DNA of 64,000 nt, taken from Erpobdella octoculata (lineage: Eukaryota; Annelida; Clitellata; Hirudinida; Erpobdellidae). The translations under genes were made by a program, and so were the position numbers. Below are positions 35,551-50,945 of this stretch, one piece after another (position 1 is the stretch's first letter; each line of letters opens with the position of its first letter). A model generated the notes under the pieces. The model was not told where the DNA came from and searched no databases. It saw only the letters and a program-made list of their open reading frames with translations. The stretch spans positions 33,533,093-33,597,092 of the forward strand of contig OZ022238.1 of NCBI GenBank assembly GCA_963978895.1. Reading direction: 5' to 3'.

Positions 35551-35760
35551 TCTTATATATAAAAATGATTGTATGTTTGCATATCCGAGTATCAAATGTA
35601 AACGGCCGAACAGATTTCATTGAAATTTGGCACAATTATGTAACTTATTCAAACAGTGGTTCCTGTAAAGTTTTAAATAATTTTGTTTCTCCGTTGATGT
35701 TTTATGGACAAAAACCTTTTGGTCAGCGGTAGTAAGGTGACGTAAATTTTTTTTTACAAA
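35551..35760 (+). mobile_element. Helitron 5' end fragment
   Basis: TCTTATATATAAAAATGATT start, then CGGCCGAACAGATTTCATTG AAATTTGG; the Helitron at 46157-46912 has the same phrase (minus strand, CGCCGGACAGATTTTATTG). Confidence 0.6.
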
Positions 35761-36889
<1,129 letters not shown>

Positions 36890-37134
36890 AATAGAGGAAC
36901 GGAAAAGCGACTATGAGTGAAAAGAGCGAGCAGGAAAAGGAGAGCAAGCTGGAGCGGGAAAGTGTTAAAGCAACCGGGAGCGGGAAAGAGTAAAAGAGAC
37001 GGGGCCGGGAAAGCGACCGTGAGCAAGAATGCGACCGGGAGTGGTAAAGCGACCTGGAACGGGAAAACAAGCAGTGAAGAAAACGAGAGCCAGAGAGAAA
37101 AACGAGAAAAAAAACCTCTAAAATCCCGGCAACT

Positions 37135-37135
<1 letters not shown>
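36890..37135 (+). mobile_element. Helitron array fragment
   Basis: GGGAACG-type array (AGCGGGAAAGTGTTAAAGC ...), then AAAACCTCTAAAATCCCGGC AACT; truncated before the CTAG end. Confidence 0.6.
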
Positions 37136-38762
<1,627 letters not shown>

Positions 38763-38767
<5 letters not shown>

Positions 38768-38895
38768 CTAGACGACCACTGACTGACTGACTGACTGACT
38801 GAAAGACTGACTGACTGAAAAAGTTTTTCGAAATTGGTATCTACATTTTTCTTAAAAAATAGCGGCATTGATTATTATCAGTCAGTAGTCAGTCA
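38763..38895 (+). mobile_element. Helitron 5' fragment with CTGA repeats
   Basis: TATCTAGACGACCACTGACTG, CTGA repeats and GAAATTGGTATCTACA; related in form to the TCCTGACTGAC Helitrons. Confidence 0.4.
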
Positions 38896-39250
38896 TACAT
38901 ACATACATACATACATACATACATACATACATACATACATACATACATACATACATACATACATACATACATACATACATACATACATACATACATACAT
39001 ACATACATACATACATACATACATACATACATACATACATACATACATACATACATACATACATACATACATACATACATACATACATACATACATACAT
39101 ACATACATACATACATACATACATACATACATACATACATACATACATACATACATACATACATACCTACATAAACCCACACATACATGCACATACACAT
39201 ACATACATATACACATACATACACACATACATACGCACATACATACAAGG
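38896..39250. repeat. (CATA)n microsatellite and variant block
   Basis: About 67 CATA units, then a variant block at 39166-39250 (ACATGCACATACACATACAT ...), which is the reverse complement of blocks at 40377-40465 and 40549-40639. Confidence 0.9.
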
Positions 39251-39364
39251 TTTGGACTCCCAACTCTGAGGGGGGCTAAGGGGGGCCAAAAAACCTTCCA
39301 GGCAAAAAGTACATTATACATGATCATTGAATAGGTATTTGAAGCATTGTTTACAATTGCGTAA

Positions 39365-40075
39365 AGGCGCGTTTACACAGGCAAAGATTCGCTGGCGCCA
39401 AATGTAAGTGTCGCCTAAAGTCAGAAAAAATGCACGTGTAAACGCTCTCACGCATGCCAAGATTTTGAATGTTGGTTGCCTTCCAACTTTCAATGTGCCA
39501 AGTGAATAATGCGAGAGACACAGTACTTATTAGACTAATCCGCAAGACAAAAATAAATGCTTTTTTATAAATTATAATTATTTAAAACATAAAAACTTTT
39601 TACAATTTTATTTTTTTATTACTACTGTATTTTATTTTTATAATAAGCAATATTTAAAACGTCACTTGAGCGCTCTTCGATATTTTTCCTAAAATAGCCT
39701 AGTTAAAGTCGCTTTTAATAATTTAATTTCTTATTTCATTATAAAAATTTAAATTTTAAATTTTTTTCAAAATTTTGGAGTTGTTTTTTATTTTATTATT
39801 TAGTTTTGAACGCGATTCTTTTCTTCAACTGTTTAAAAGCAATTGATGTCAAATTGAGTACTAAATAACTTGTTAATTTTCTTATAATTGAAATTTATAG
39901 TAAAAGATTTTGTTTAGCAAAATAAACTAGAGCAAAAATAGCAAAACGCACCCACGCACGCAATATTGACAGAAATATCCCCGACAAAATTGTCTCGTGT
40001 AAACCCTCACTGTCGCAAAGATGCCCCGACATTGACATTTGGCGCCAGCGAATCTTTGCCTGTGTAAACGCGCCT
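39365..40075. mobile_element. Harbinger-like MITE, 711 bp
   Basis: Perfect inverted ends of 41 bp (AGGCGCGTTTACACAGGCAA through TGGCGCCAAATGT) flanked by TAA at 39362-39364 and 40076-40078. A 3-bp TAA target duplication is characteristic of PIF/Harbinger elements. The interior is AT-rich and non-coding, so it would depend on a transposase elsewhere. Confidence 0.7.
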
Positions 40076-40169
40076 TAACAGGCATTACTTGCTTGGCAGT
40101 CTTGCATAATTTGACCGATTGCGTGTTATTACAAATAATTAGGAGAAAAAGATATATAAAATGAGCGGA

Positions 40170-40880
40170 AGTATGTATGTATGTATTTATGTATGTATGT
40201 CTGTATGTATGTATGTATGTATGTATGTATGTATGTATGTATGTATGTATGTATGTATGTATGTATGTATGTATGTATGTATGTATGTATGTATGTATGT
40301 ATGTATGTATGTATGTATGTATGTATGTATGTATGTATGTATGTATGTATGTATGTATGTATGTATGTATGTATGTATGCATGCATGTATGTATGTGCGT
40401 ATGTATGTGTGTATGTATGTGTATATGTATGTATGTGTATGTGCATGTATGTGTGGGTTTATGTAGGTATGTATGTATGTATGTATGTATGTATGTATGT
40501 ATGTATGTATGTATGTATGTATGTATGTATGTATGTATGTATGTATGTATGCATGCATGTATGTATGTGCGTATGTATGTGTGTATGTATGTGTATATGT
40601 ATGTATGTGTATGTGCATGTGTGTGTGGGTTTATGTAGGTATGTATGTATGTATGTATGTATGTATGTATGTATGTATGTATGTATGTATGTATGTATGT
40701 ATGTATGTATGTATGTATGTATGTATGTATGTATGTATGTATGTATGTATGTATGTATGTATGTATGTATGTATGTATGTATGTATGTATGTATGTATGT
40801 ATGTATGTATGTATGTATGTATGTATGTATGTATGTATGTATGTATGTATGTATGTATGTATGTACGTATGTATGTATTT
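40170..40880. repeat. (GTAT)n microsatellite with duplicated variant block
   Basis: Three GTAT tracts separated by two near-identical variant blocks (40377-40465, 40549-40639). Long open frames through it are artefacts of the 4-bp period. Confidence 0.95.
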
Positions 40881-40904
40881 TGTATTATGTATTATGTATG
40901 CAGT

Positions 40905-41462
40905 ATCGGATCTAGGGAGGGGGGAACTGAGAGCAAAAAGGTGAGATGGAAAGCGACAGAGAATGGAAAAGCAAGCAAGTGTGGGAATGCAACAGGGAAC
41001 GGAAAAGCATGCAAGAGCGAGAAAGCGTCCGGAATCGGGAAAGCGACTGGGAGCGGGAAAACGACCGGGAGCGAGAAAGCGACCGAAAGCGCTAAAGCGA
41101 CCAGAAGCAGGAAAGTTACAAGGAACGAACGGGAGAGCAGATGTAGATGATGTATATGTTTGATAATTTATAAAGCGCCTTTTCCGGGTTGCTCAAAGGC
41201 GCTGTTATTTTACATGCCCCACGGAGACAACGATTTTACCCGCTAAGTTTTTCGTTGACATGGGCTACTAGGCAGTGAGTGGGAGTCGAACCGTAAAGCT
41301 CTCACATTCAAGGCTAACACTCTACCAACTCAGCTAACCTAGCAAGCGGGAACGAGAAAACGACCAGGAGCGGTAGCGCAAGCGCGGAATGAAACGGGAC
41401 CGAGAAAGAAAAACATTGGCAAAACCTCTAAAAACCCCGAGCAACGCCGGGTACCCCGCTAG
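40905..41462 (+). mobile_element. Helitron with array, interrupted by a SINE
   Basis: GC-rich array of GGGAAAGCGAC-type units, then AAAACCTCTAAAAACCCCGA, GCAACGCCGGGTACCC and CTAG at 41459-41462 followed by T. A tRNA-derived SINE (41163-41341) splits the array. Confidence 0.7.
41163..41341 (-). repeat. tRNA-derived SINE
   Basis: On the minus strand: A box TAGCTGAGTTGG (41336-41325) and a perfect B box GGTTCGACTCC (41292-41282) at tRNA-like spacing, then a body ending with AAAAGGCGCTTTATAAATTA. The acceptor and T stems do not pair, so it is a SINE, not a tRNA gene. Confidence 0.75.
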
Positions 41463-41490
41463 TATATTTATATTTTGTACATATATTATA

Positions 41491-41760
41491 CTAGAGTTAG
41501 CCCGTCAAAAATGACGGATTTTTTAAAATTTTATTATATGTTCATTTCTGATTGCAGTATCACCTTTTTTGATCTTTGAGACTATCATTGTACACTTGCG
41601 TAATAACTTTTATTACACGCCTGCGCTCACTAACTTTTATCAACTGCTGATTGCTGACTCCTGCGGCCGCCGAGTTATGTGTAATTGCTAACATATATAC
41701 ATAGTCGTTTTGCCCGCCCTAAGGACGCATGTTTTAAAATAACGATGTACTTTGGATACA
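41491..41760 (-). mobile_element. Helitron-like 3' end, CCGTCA hairpin family
   Basis: On the minus strand it ends AATCCGTCATTTTTGACGGG CTAACTCTAG. CCGTCA/TGACGG is a perfect 6-bp hairpin 7 bases before CTAG. Interior sequence (TGCGTAATAACTTTTATTAC, ACGCCTGCGCTC) recurs at 45.43-45.46 kb. Confidence 0.6.
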
Positions 41761-41986
41761 TTTTATAAAAAATAGTCAACAAAAATAAAATGACATTTGA
41801 TAACCATAAAAATTTTATTTGTATATATCAGCAAATTTAATGAAATTTTTTATTATGTTAAAATTTTCAATTTACTAAAGTATTTCATATAAATTCAAAG
41901 GATGTGAAAATTGAAAAGTGCAATAATTGGTTATTAAAGAATTTCAGTATACACGACATTTCTTGTGAATTGACGGCCATTGAGAA

Positions 41987-44872
41987 GTGGTCCTTGGTTC
42001 TGAGATTTTCTGCAAGCCCCGGACAGTACCGTTTGCTATCCTGGCAGAATTGAACAGTGTCTATGATGCAGGAATTAGAAAAGGTATATGGATTCCAGCT
42101 CAGTTCAATCATTATGGAACCCCGGTAGTTCCAGTCAGAAAACGGATTCAACCGAATCAGAAAAAGGCAGGACTAAGAATCTGTGGAGACTACTCGGTAA
42201 CGATCAACTCTCAACTTGAAACACATCGTTACCCAATGCCACTTCCAGAAGATCTGATGAGAAAATTAGGAGGAAGCTTTTGCTTCAGTAAGATCGATCT
42301 CGCAGATGCATACCTCCAGATTAAACTGGCACCAGAAAGTCAAAGAAGACTAGCGTTGAGCACGCACAAAGGTGTACTTCTACAAACACGTCTACCTTTT
42401 GGCATCACTTCAGCTCCAGGTTATTTTCAAGAAATAATGGACAAATTAACGTGTGATCTACCAGGAGTAGCGGTGTACTTAGATGACATTCTAGTGCGTG
42501 GAACCACAGCTGACGAGCATCTGAGAAACCTACGGAATCTTCTTCAACGTTTACAAGAAAGAGGTTTAAAGTGCAATCAAAGGAAATGCGTTTTTGCTCA
42601 ACCGTCAGTGGAATACTTGGGACATCGACTCACCAGAAACGGCATAGAAAAAGGAAAACATGTAGATGCAGTGACGAAGATGCCACCGCCAACAAACGTT
42701 TCTTCTCTGCGATCGTTTCTGGGATCGGTACAGTTCTACGGAAAGTTCATCAAGAACCTTTCGACTTTAACCGAACCGTTAACTCGTCTCACAAAGAAAA
42801 ACACACCATGGCAATGGGGCGTCAAGGAAAATGCAGTGTTCCAACATCTTAAAGATATTCTTACGAATGAAGTTAGTCTAGCTCATTTCGATCCTACGGC
42901 TCCCTTAGGAATGTCATGCGATGCGTCGGAAGTAGGAATTGGAGCAGTGCTGTTCCACAGATATGACGATGGTTCTGAACGTCCTCTTTACAACGTGTCT
43001 AAAACATTGACAGACACACAACGACGCTACAGCCAGATTCAAAAAGAAGCACTTTCTATCATTTTTGGTCTGCAGAAATTTCATCAATTCTTGTACGGGC
43101 GTAGATTCATCCTGGTGACAGATCATAAACCACTCCTCGCATTGTTTGGTCCGTCAAAAAGAACTCCGGTCCTGGCAGCAAATCGTCTAGCAAGATGGGC
43201 CCTGACATTGAGCCAGTACAACTACTCAATTGAATATCGAAAAACCGGAGAACACGGAAATGCAGACGCTCTCAGTCGCCTACCAGCGTGCGAAGACGAA
43301 GAATTTGACTCGACAGAAGAAGATGCAGATGTTTCAACAGTTTGCGTTATTAACACAATCAGCCAACAAATGTCCGATTCCAGACTGTTATCAAAAGAGT
43401 CAAGTAAAGATCCTGTTATCTCTACAGTGATACGATTTGTGAGAGACGGCTGGCCTCACAGAATCATGCAACCGGAATTAAAACTGTATGAGAAACTTTC
43501 TGATTCTCTTTCAACAGAAAGTGGTTGTCTACTCTTTGGAGCAAGAATCGTGATACCAAAGAAATTACGCGGCAAGATTTTAGAATTATTACATACAGGA
43601 CATTTCGGAATGCAAAGAATGAAGCGTTTAGCAAGAACTATAGTTTATTGGCCTCGAATTGACAACGATATTGAAAATTTAAGTCGTTCATGTAGTTCTT
43701 GTGCTGAACAGCAAAACAAGCCACCAAAGATGATGAATCACCCGTGGATGATTCCTGAAAAGCCTTGGGACAGAGTGCATCTAGATCACGCCATAAATTT
43801 TTTTGGAACCAATTGGCTGGTTATAGTAGATGCCTATTCGAAATACCCGTGTATACATCCGACAAGTTCCATAACAGCAAAAACAACAACTCAGTTTTTG
43901 GATGAAGATTTCGCACATTTTGGTTTCCCACACACTTTGGTGACTGATAATGCTCCAACCTTTACTTCTGAAGAATTTCAGAATTGGTGCAAAGAAAGAG
44001 GCATCATTCATCTTTCTGGAGCTCCTTATCATCCTGCAACCAACGGGGCAGCTGAGCGATTGATACAAACTTTTAAAAAATCACTCACGAAGTCTGCACA
44101 TCCTCTCCGAAGAGCTTTGCAAGATTTTCTTTTGCAATATCGGAGAACGCCCTTGGAATCTGGATTTTCCCCAAGTGAACTCTTGAATGGACGACAAATC
44201 AGAAGCAAATTAGATTCTCTTTTGCCATGTCCTCCTTGCCTTGTTCGAGAGATGCAGGATAAACGAAATCAAAGAACAAACAAAGAATCTTTCCAAATAC
44301 AACACAAGTACAAAATTGGAGATTTTTGTTACGCTCTACACTGTGGTCCCAGACAGGGTAAACAACCAAGATGGATTCCTGCAATCGTCAACAAAATATT
44401 GGGAGCACGAAACATCCAAGTACGATTGTGCTCAAATGGGTCGATTTGGAAACGCCATGTGGAACAACTCCGCCCACGTTATGTTACACGTTACTCCACA
44501 TCATCGAGTCCTGGAGACGACGCATTTGACACCACGTCAACGAGGAGTCCAGCGACAACGTCAACAAAGAGTCCAGCGACCACGTCAACGAAGAGTCCAG
44601 CGACCACGTCAACGAAGAGTCCAGCGACCACGTCAACGAGGAGTCCAGCGACCACGTCAACGAAGAGTCCAATCACGACGAAAAGTCCGGCAACCGTGTC
44701 AACAGGAAATCAAGCGACCAGTTTGCCAATGAGTTCTCCATCCAGTGCGACAACCGTACCAGGAGAAATTCTACCGACGGATCTGACAAGATCAGCAACG
44801 CAAGCGAATACTTCAGTTGAAACCGGACCACGACGTTCGGAGCGCCTGCGATTGAAGAATTTAAGATTTTGA
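41987..44872 (+). CDS. Ty3/gypsy pol (RT, RNase H, integrase), 5'-truncated, open
   Basis: An uninterrupted frame of about 961 codons; element homology begins near 42010, so Gag and protease are missing and there is no natural start. RT: LRICGDYSVTIN, FSKIDLADAYLQ and VYLDDILV with the catalytic DD. RNase H: MSCDASEVGIGAVL through YRKTGEHGNADALSRL. Integrase: H-H-C-C finger ending SSCAEQQ, then the DDE triad in HLDHA, VTDNAPTF and NGAAERLI. The C-terminal tail contains seven or so TSTKSPAT repeats from a 24-bp tandem repeat. A polypurine tract and short LTR follow. It resembles the mag-type group. The intact frame suggests a fairly young truncated copy. Confidence 0.88.
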   Translation: MVLGSEIFCKPRTVPFAILAELNSVYDAGIRKGIWIPAQFNHYGTPVVPVRKRIQPNQKKAGLRICGDYSVTINSQLETHRYPMPLPEDLMRKLGGSFCFSKIDLADAYLQIKLAPESQRRLALSTHKGVLLQTRLPFGITSAPGYFQEIMDKLTCDLPGVAVYLDDILVRGTTADEHLRNLRNLLQRLQERGLKCNQRKCVFAQPSVEYLGHRLTRNGIEKGKHVDAVTKMPPPTNVSSLRSFLGSVQFYGKFIKNLSTLTEPLTRLTKKNTPWQWGVKENAVFQHLKDILTNEVSLAHFDPTAPLGMSCDASEVGIGAVLFHRYDDGSERPLYNVSKTLTDTQRRYSQIQKEALSIIFGLQKFHQFLYGRRFILVTDHKPLLALFGPSKRTPVLAANRLARWALTLSQYNYSIEYRKTGEHGNADALSRLPACEDEEFDSTEEDADVSTVCVINTISQQMSDSRLLSKESSKDPVISTVIRFVRDGWPHRIMQPELKLYEKLSDSLSTESGCLLFGARIVIPKKLRGKILELLHTGHFGMQRMKRLARTIVYWPRIDNDIENLSRSCSSCAEQQNKPPKMMNHPWMIPEKPWDRVHLDHAINFFGTNWLVIVDAYSKYPCIHPTSSITAKTTTQFLDEDFAHFGFPHTLVTDNAPTFTSEEFQNWCKERGIIHLSGAPYHPATNGAAERLIQTFKKSLTKSAHPLRRALQDFLLQYRRTPLESGFSPSELLNGRQIRSKLDSLLPCPPCLVREMQDKRNQRTNKESFQIQHKYKIGDFCYALHCGPRQGKQPRWIPAIVNKILGARNIQVRLCSNGSIWKRHVEQLRPRYVTRYSTSSSPGDDAFDTTSTRSPATTSTKSPATTSTKSPATTSTKSPATTSTRSPATTSTKSPITTKSPATVSTGNQATSLPMSSPSSATTVPGEILPTDLTRSATQANTSVETGPRRSERLRLKNLRF

Positions 44873-44949
44873 CACGATTTTATTTTCGTTAGAAGACATT
44901 TTTACATTTAGTTTTCGCTTTTGAAAAGACTCAAAAGCTTGTGGGAAGG

Positions 44950-45120
44950 TGTTGTGACGAGACACTCCAGGTGTAGTCAGGTGCGCCTTCCAAGCTAGCT
45001 ACCGAGTTGTTGCGAGAAAGTTCTGTTGAGTGTTTTGCGAGTTGCGCGGTATTTACATTACATGTTTCTTGTTATTTATATTGTGTTTAGAAAGAATAAA
45101 GTTTTCTGAAAGACACAACA
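44950..45120 (+). repeat. 3' LTR of the gypsy element, 171 bp
   Basis: Begins TGTTGTGACG and ends AGACACAACA, giving 7-bp inverted LTR ends (TGTTGTG/CACAACA). It is preceded by a purine-rich tract (GTGGGAAGG) and contains AATAAA at 45095-45100. It is very short for an LTR. No 5' partner is in the window. Confidence 0.75.
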
Positions 45121-45568
45121 TCTATTATATAATATTTTTCGATAGCAGCGCCACTTCTTTTGATCTCTAGGACTGAGACTGAGCAAGGATATCTTGATAT
45201 AACAACTGGATGCACAACATACTCTAGTAGGCCTAATGTTTTATCGCTTCTTATATCATAATTATAAATAAATTGATGTAACAAACTAAAAAAGCATCAA
45301 TAGTTATATCATACTTAGACAACATTTGATGTAACTATGACGTAATTGGCTGAACTGTCTAGGCCTACTAGAGTAGGTTGTGGATCCAGTTGTTATATCA
45401 AGATATCCTTGGACTGAGATAGGTACAATTGCATAATAATTTTTATTAAACGCCTGCTCTCCATAAATTCTTACGTGCACATTAATATCATCTATACGAC
45501 TAATTACGTAAGCGTGACAGAATCAGTGAGTGAGTGAGTGAGTAACGTGGGCTACTATAATATAAATT
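45121..45568. mobile_element. Helitron-like fragment hosting a MITE
   Basis: TTTTGATCTCTAGGACTGAG ... AACGCCTGCTCTCC resembles the copy near 41.55-41.65 kb, interrupted at 45184-45411 by the palindromic MITE. It ends with GTGAGTGAGTGAGTAACGTG. Confidence 0.45.
45184..45411. mobile_element. Palindromic MITE, 228 bp, with 7-bp target duplication
   Basis: Inverted ends of 52 bp (CAAGGATATCTTGATATAAC ... CTCTAGTAGGCCTA) differ at two positions only. GACTGAG flanks both sides (45177-45183, 45412-45418). The interior is AT-rich and non-coding. Superfamily uncertain; the length of the duplication is near, but not at, the 8 bp of hAT. Confidence 0.7.
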
Positions 45569-45576
45569 TGATTATA

Positions 45577-45800
45577 AATTAGCGGGGTACCCGGCGTTGC
45601 TCGGGGTTTTTCAGTGATGACGAGTACTTAAGTACGTACTTAAATATGTACTTACGTATGTACTTAAGTATGTACTTAAGTACAATAGGTGTACTTGAGT
45701 ACCTGTACTTAAGTCCTTTTGTGAATGTGTACTTAGTACTTGTACTTAAGTACATTTTAGTGTACTTCTTATATAAGTACATTTTAAAAGTAGCTAAGTT
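45577..45800. repeat. Helitron end scrap and GTACTT minisatellite (hAT-type end)
   Basis: TTAGCGGGGTACCCGGCGTT GCTCGGG is a mutated Helitron 3' end (minus strand; CTAG changed to TTAG). It is followed at 45613 by CAGTGATGACGAGTACTTAA and many GTACTTAA units to about 45790, resembling a hAT terminus with subterminal repeats. Confidence 0.5.
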
Positions 45801-46156
45801 CTTTTAAAAACACTTGCTTTATTTTTATTTCAAAACTATTTATTTAAATTATTTATAATTTGTAAACCCAAAAAGAAGTAAAGATAAAAAATAAATTTTT
45901 TATAGAAATGCTTACATATATAGAGATACGCCCTGCTGTGCTAACGTTCGCCTTCAACAAGCAGCCGCCGAGTCACATCCAGCCGAGACCTAAAACTGCA
46001 CAGTAAATAAACAGGGATGACGATAATATGTATACAACTTACGATAGTTTTCTCCCTAATTTCGTTTTATTGAATTAGTCTGTATTTATAAATGATTTTT
46101 GTTATTGAAACACATGAAAAAGAATAAGGATAACAGAATTTTGTTTTTATTTTGGA
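45801..46156. other. No gene seen
   Basis: AT-rich with a GC island near 45955-46000; no recognised feature. Confidence 0.45.
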
Positions 46157-46912
46157 CTAGCGGGGGTACCCGGTGTTTCCCGGGGTTTTTAGAGGTTTTT
46201 CTAACGTTTGTCTCTCTCGCTCCCGTTTCTTTCTTCGCTTGCTTTCCCGCTCCTGCTCGCTTTCCCGTTACCGGTCGCATTCCCGCTCCCGGTCGCTTTC
46301 CCGCTCCCGTTTCCTTCTCCGCTTGCTTTCCAGCTCCTGCTCGCTTTCCCGTTACCGGTCGCATTCCCGCTCCCGGTCGCTTTCCCGATCCCGGTCGCTT
46401 TCCCACTCCCGTTTCCTTCTCCGTTTGTTTTCTCGCCCCTGCTCGCTTTCCCGTTCCCGGTCGATTTTCCGCTCCCGTTCGCTTTCCCGCTCCCGGTCGC
46501 TTTCCCGCTTGCGCTTGCTCTCCCGTTCCCGTTCCCGCTCATTATCTCTTTTCCATTCTTGCCTAACTTCTTTTAGCCCTTCAAAACGTAAAATAAATTT
46601 GCAAACTGGATAAAAATTGCTTGAAGCTTTTAAACGTTGTTACGTAAACTAAATTTGAATTTTATTACACATTTACCTTTGATGGTTTTTTTATAGGCAC
46701 TTTTGGCCTGGCAAGGTTTTTTGTTCATAAAACATCAACGAATAAACACATTTTTTTAAACTTAACACAAACCACCGGCTGATTATCTTCCTTAAGTGGG
46801 CCAAATTTCAATAAAATCTGTCCGGCGGTTCTCATTTGTTGCTTGAATATTCAAACAAACATACATACATACATACATACATACATACAAACATTGCCTT
46901 TTATATAAAAGA
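46157..46912 (-). mobile_element. Complete non-autonomous Helitron, 756 bp
   Basis: On the minus strand it starts A|TCTTTTATATAAAAGGC (46912), has a (TATG)n stretch, ACCGCCGGACAGATTTTATTG, GAAGTTAGGCAAGAATGG, the GGGAACG array and ends CCGGGAAACACCGGGTACCC then CTAG (46157)|T. TC start, hairpin and CTAG end make this one of the two best-defined Helitrons in the window. It has no coding capacity. Confidence 0.8.
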
Positions 46913-47376
46913 TAAAATGAGTTTTATGGGTGGTTTAGTCTAGTTAAGTTTAATTTAACTAACTTACCAATTTCACTGCTCAAAAAATATTACTTCTTAC
47001 AATATTTTAATATATAATAGCAACTACTATTATATTTTATACATTTTTGGAATTTTGGATGATTAGTCGGTTCGTGGCGTTAAATTTTTGTACACATGCT
47101 CACTTTGACATTTTTTTCTTACTGGTATGATACAGTTATAGTTGGAATGGGTCGCATCCAAGGTCATTGGATCAAAGTTCAAGGTCATACCACATTAAAG
47201 TCGTAAACGATATTTTTTATTTAAGTACAGAGCACTAATAAAAACAGTAATATATAAAAAACAGAATACTGAAAAAAAGATGTTGAAAACTTTAATATTG
47301 GATATGTTAAAGTGTTGAGCAGGGTCAAAAATAAAATCAGACCCTGACTTTACAATCTTTTCTTCATCTACCCATT
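46913..47376. other. No gene recognised
   Basis: AT-rich. A short minus-strand open stretch (47195-47398, MLWDKDLEWVDEEKIV) adjoins the Cys-rich fragment but I do not recognise it. Confidence 0.4.
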
Positions 47377-47595
47377 CTAAATCTTTATCCCATAGCATGT
47401 TGTAGGATTTTCATCTCCACAGTCAAATTCGTTTTCACAATCATTAAGGTCTGGAGTAACGACTTCAACGTTATAACAGTCCGTACCGTGACAGTGTTCA
47501 CATGCTTCAGTGGACTTGAAGTTATTTTTTCTACATGTGCACAATTGTGTACTACAGGGTCTTTCACTTCTACAGTTGCAGTAAATAACCTTCAT
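47377..47595 (-). pseudogene. Cys-rich C-terminal domain of a multicopy gene family, fragment
   Basis: A minus-strand frame encodes CNCRSERPCSTQLCTCRK and CEHCHGTDCYN, a dense Cys pattern (C-x-C ... C-x4-C-x-C ... C-x2-C-x4-C) of the kind that ends a widespread multicopy invertebrate family of unknown function. The N-terminal part of the same family lies on the same strand at 51.6-53.0 kb, beyond the hAT insertion, so this is probably the separated 3' end of one copy. Presumably metal-binding. Confidence 0.5.
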
Positions 47596-48488
47596 CAGAT
47601 AAGGTGGGCCTGGCTGTTGTCACATAGGAATTGGGAATAGACAATTATTTTTTAAACCCCACCCCCAATCTGTGGGCAGCAATTTTTTTTTCAAAGATCC
47701 TCAAACAACTGCCTGATAATTGTGATCAACATTATTAGCAAAAATTGTGTAAAAGAAGCATTCCAACGTTGAACAGGCTGTCAACCAGCATTTGTTTGCA
47801 TCAGGCCCGTAGCTAGTGGGGGGGCTGTAGCCCCCCCCCCCCCCTAAAAATGTAAGCCCCCCACTAACATTTTTGGCAAGTTTTTTGGCAAATCCATGTC
47901 CCATGAGAATAAGAGCAATCTTTTACTTCTGGCATTTGAAAAAAATCGCTCTGTAAAGCAACTGATATAGATACCTTCTTGCAGAAACTTTCTATTCAAT
48001 CAAGTCGCATTTTGTTGCAATTCTAAATCAAATTTTTTTTATAAAAATGTTTACACCTCTATCAAATACCAAAAATGCAATTAAATAAAATTGATTCAAA
48101 TAATTGTCACGACAATGATCGAACTACATTATAATGAAATGCACTTTTTAGTTTTGTTTCTCATTTCAAGCTACTACCAATCCATTCATGTTTTACACAT
48201 CAAAATTGTCATCATTTTCATAATCAGTGCTTGGATTTAGTCTTACAACACAATAATAATTTCAATCTTACAGTTTTAGAACAGAGAAAAAAGCTAATTC
48301 AGCTTAGCTGACAAACTTTGGATTTTGATTTATGAATGACTTTCAATAATTCAAACTATTTTCATAATTTAGTATTTTTTATTGCTAGTCTGACAGTGCA
48401 ATACTATTAACCCCAATATTGCTGAACTGAATAATTTGATGAAACAATTTAAAGCTTACTGTCAAACCACACAATTTTTATAACAATA

Positions 48489-48989
48489 CTAGTGAAGTAC
48501 CAGGCGTTGCCCGGGATTTTTAGAGGGTTTTCTAATGTTTGTCTCTCTGGCTCTCGTTTCCTTCCCCACTTGCTCTCCCGCTCCCGCTTTCGGTCACTTT
48601 CCCGCTCCCGGTTGCTTTCCTGATCTCGGTCGCTTTCCCGCTCCCGGCCGTTTTCTCGCTCTTCTTCGCTTTCCCGCTCCCGATCGCTTTTCCGATCCCG
48701 GACGCTTTCCAGCTCTTGGTCGTTTTACCTTTCCCGCTCGCTTTCCCGCTCTCACTTGCCTTTTCGTTCTCTCTTGTTTTCCCGTTTCTTTTTCGCTCAT
48801 TTTCTTATTTCCGTTTGGCTTGCTCTCCCGCTCCCGCTCCGCTCATTTTGAGACCGATTTCAATTTTTTTTTACTATAATTGTCTACCATTGCCTCTCAA
48901 GCTTGTGTAAAAATTGCATCAGGATCGGATGAATGGTGTAACAATGCATACATGATTTAGATACTTACTTACATAATCTAATTTATATA
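48489..48989 (-). mobile_element. Helitron with array, minus strand
   Basis: 3' CTAG at 48489-48492 with CCAGGCGTTGCCCGGG just inside; then the GC-rich array; then a 5' part (AAATGAGCGGAGCGGGAGCG, ATTCATCCGATCCTGATGC) matching 14101-14290. The 5' end abuts the next Helitron. Confidence 0.7.

Positions 48990-50945
<1,956 letters not shown>

Noticed and set aside
40177..41150. Long open frames through (GTAT)n and (CATA)n tracts coding MYVC or HTYI repeats
   Set aside because: A tetranucleotide repeat without stops is open in all frames; these are composition artefacts.
41282..41336. Functional tRNA gene
   Set aside because: A and B boxes are good but the acceptor and T stems do not pair; it is a SINE head.
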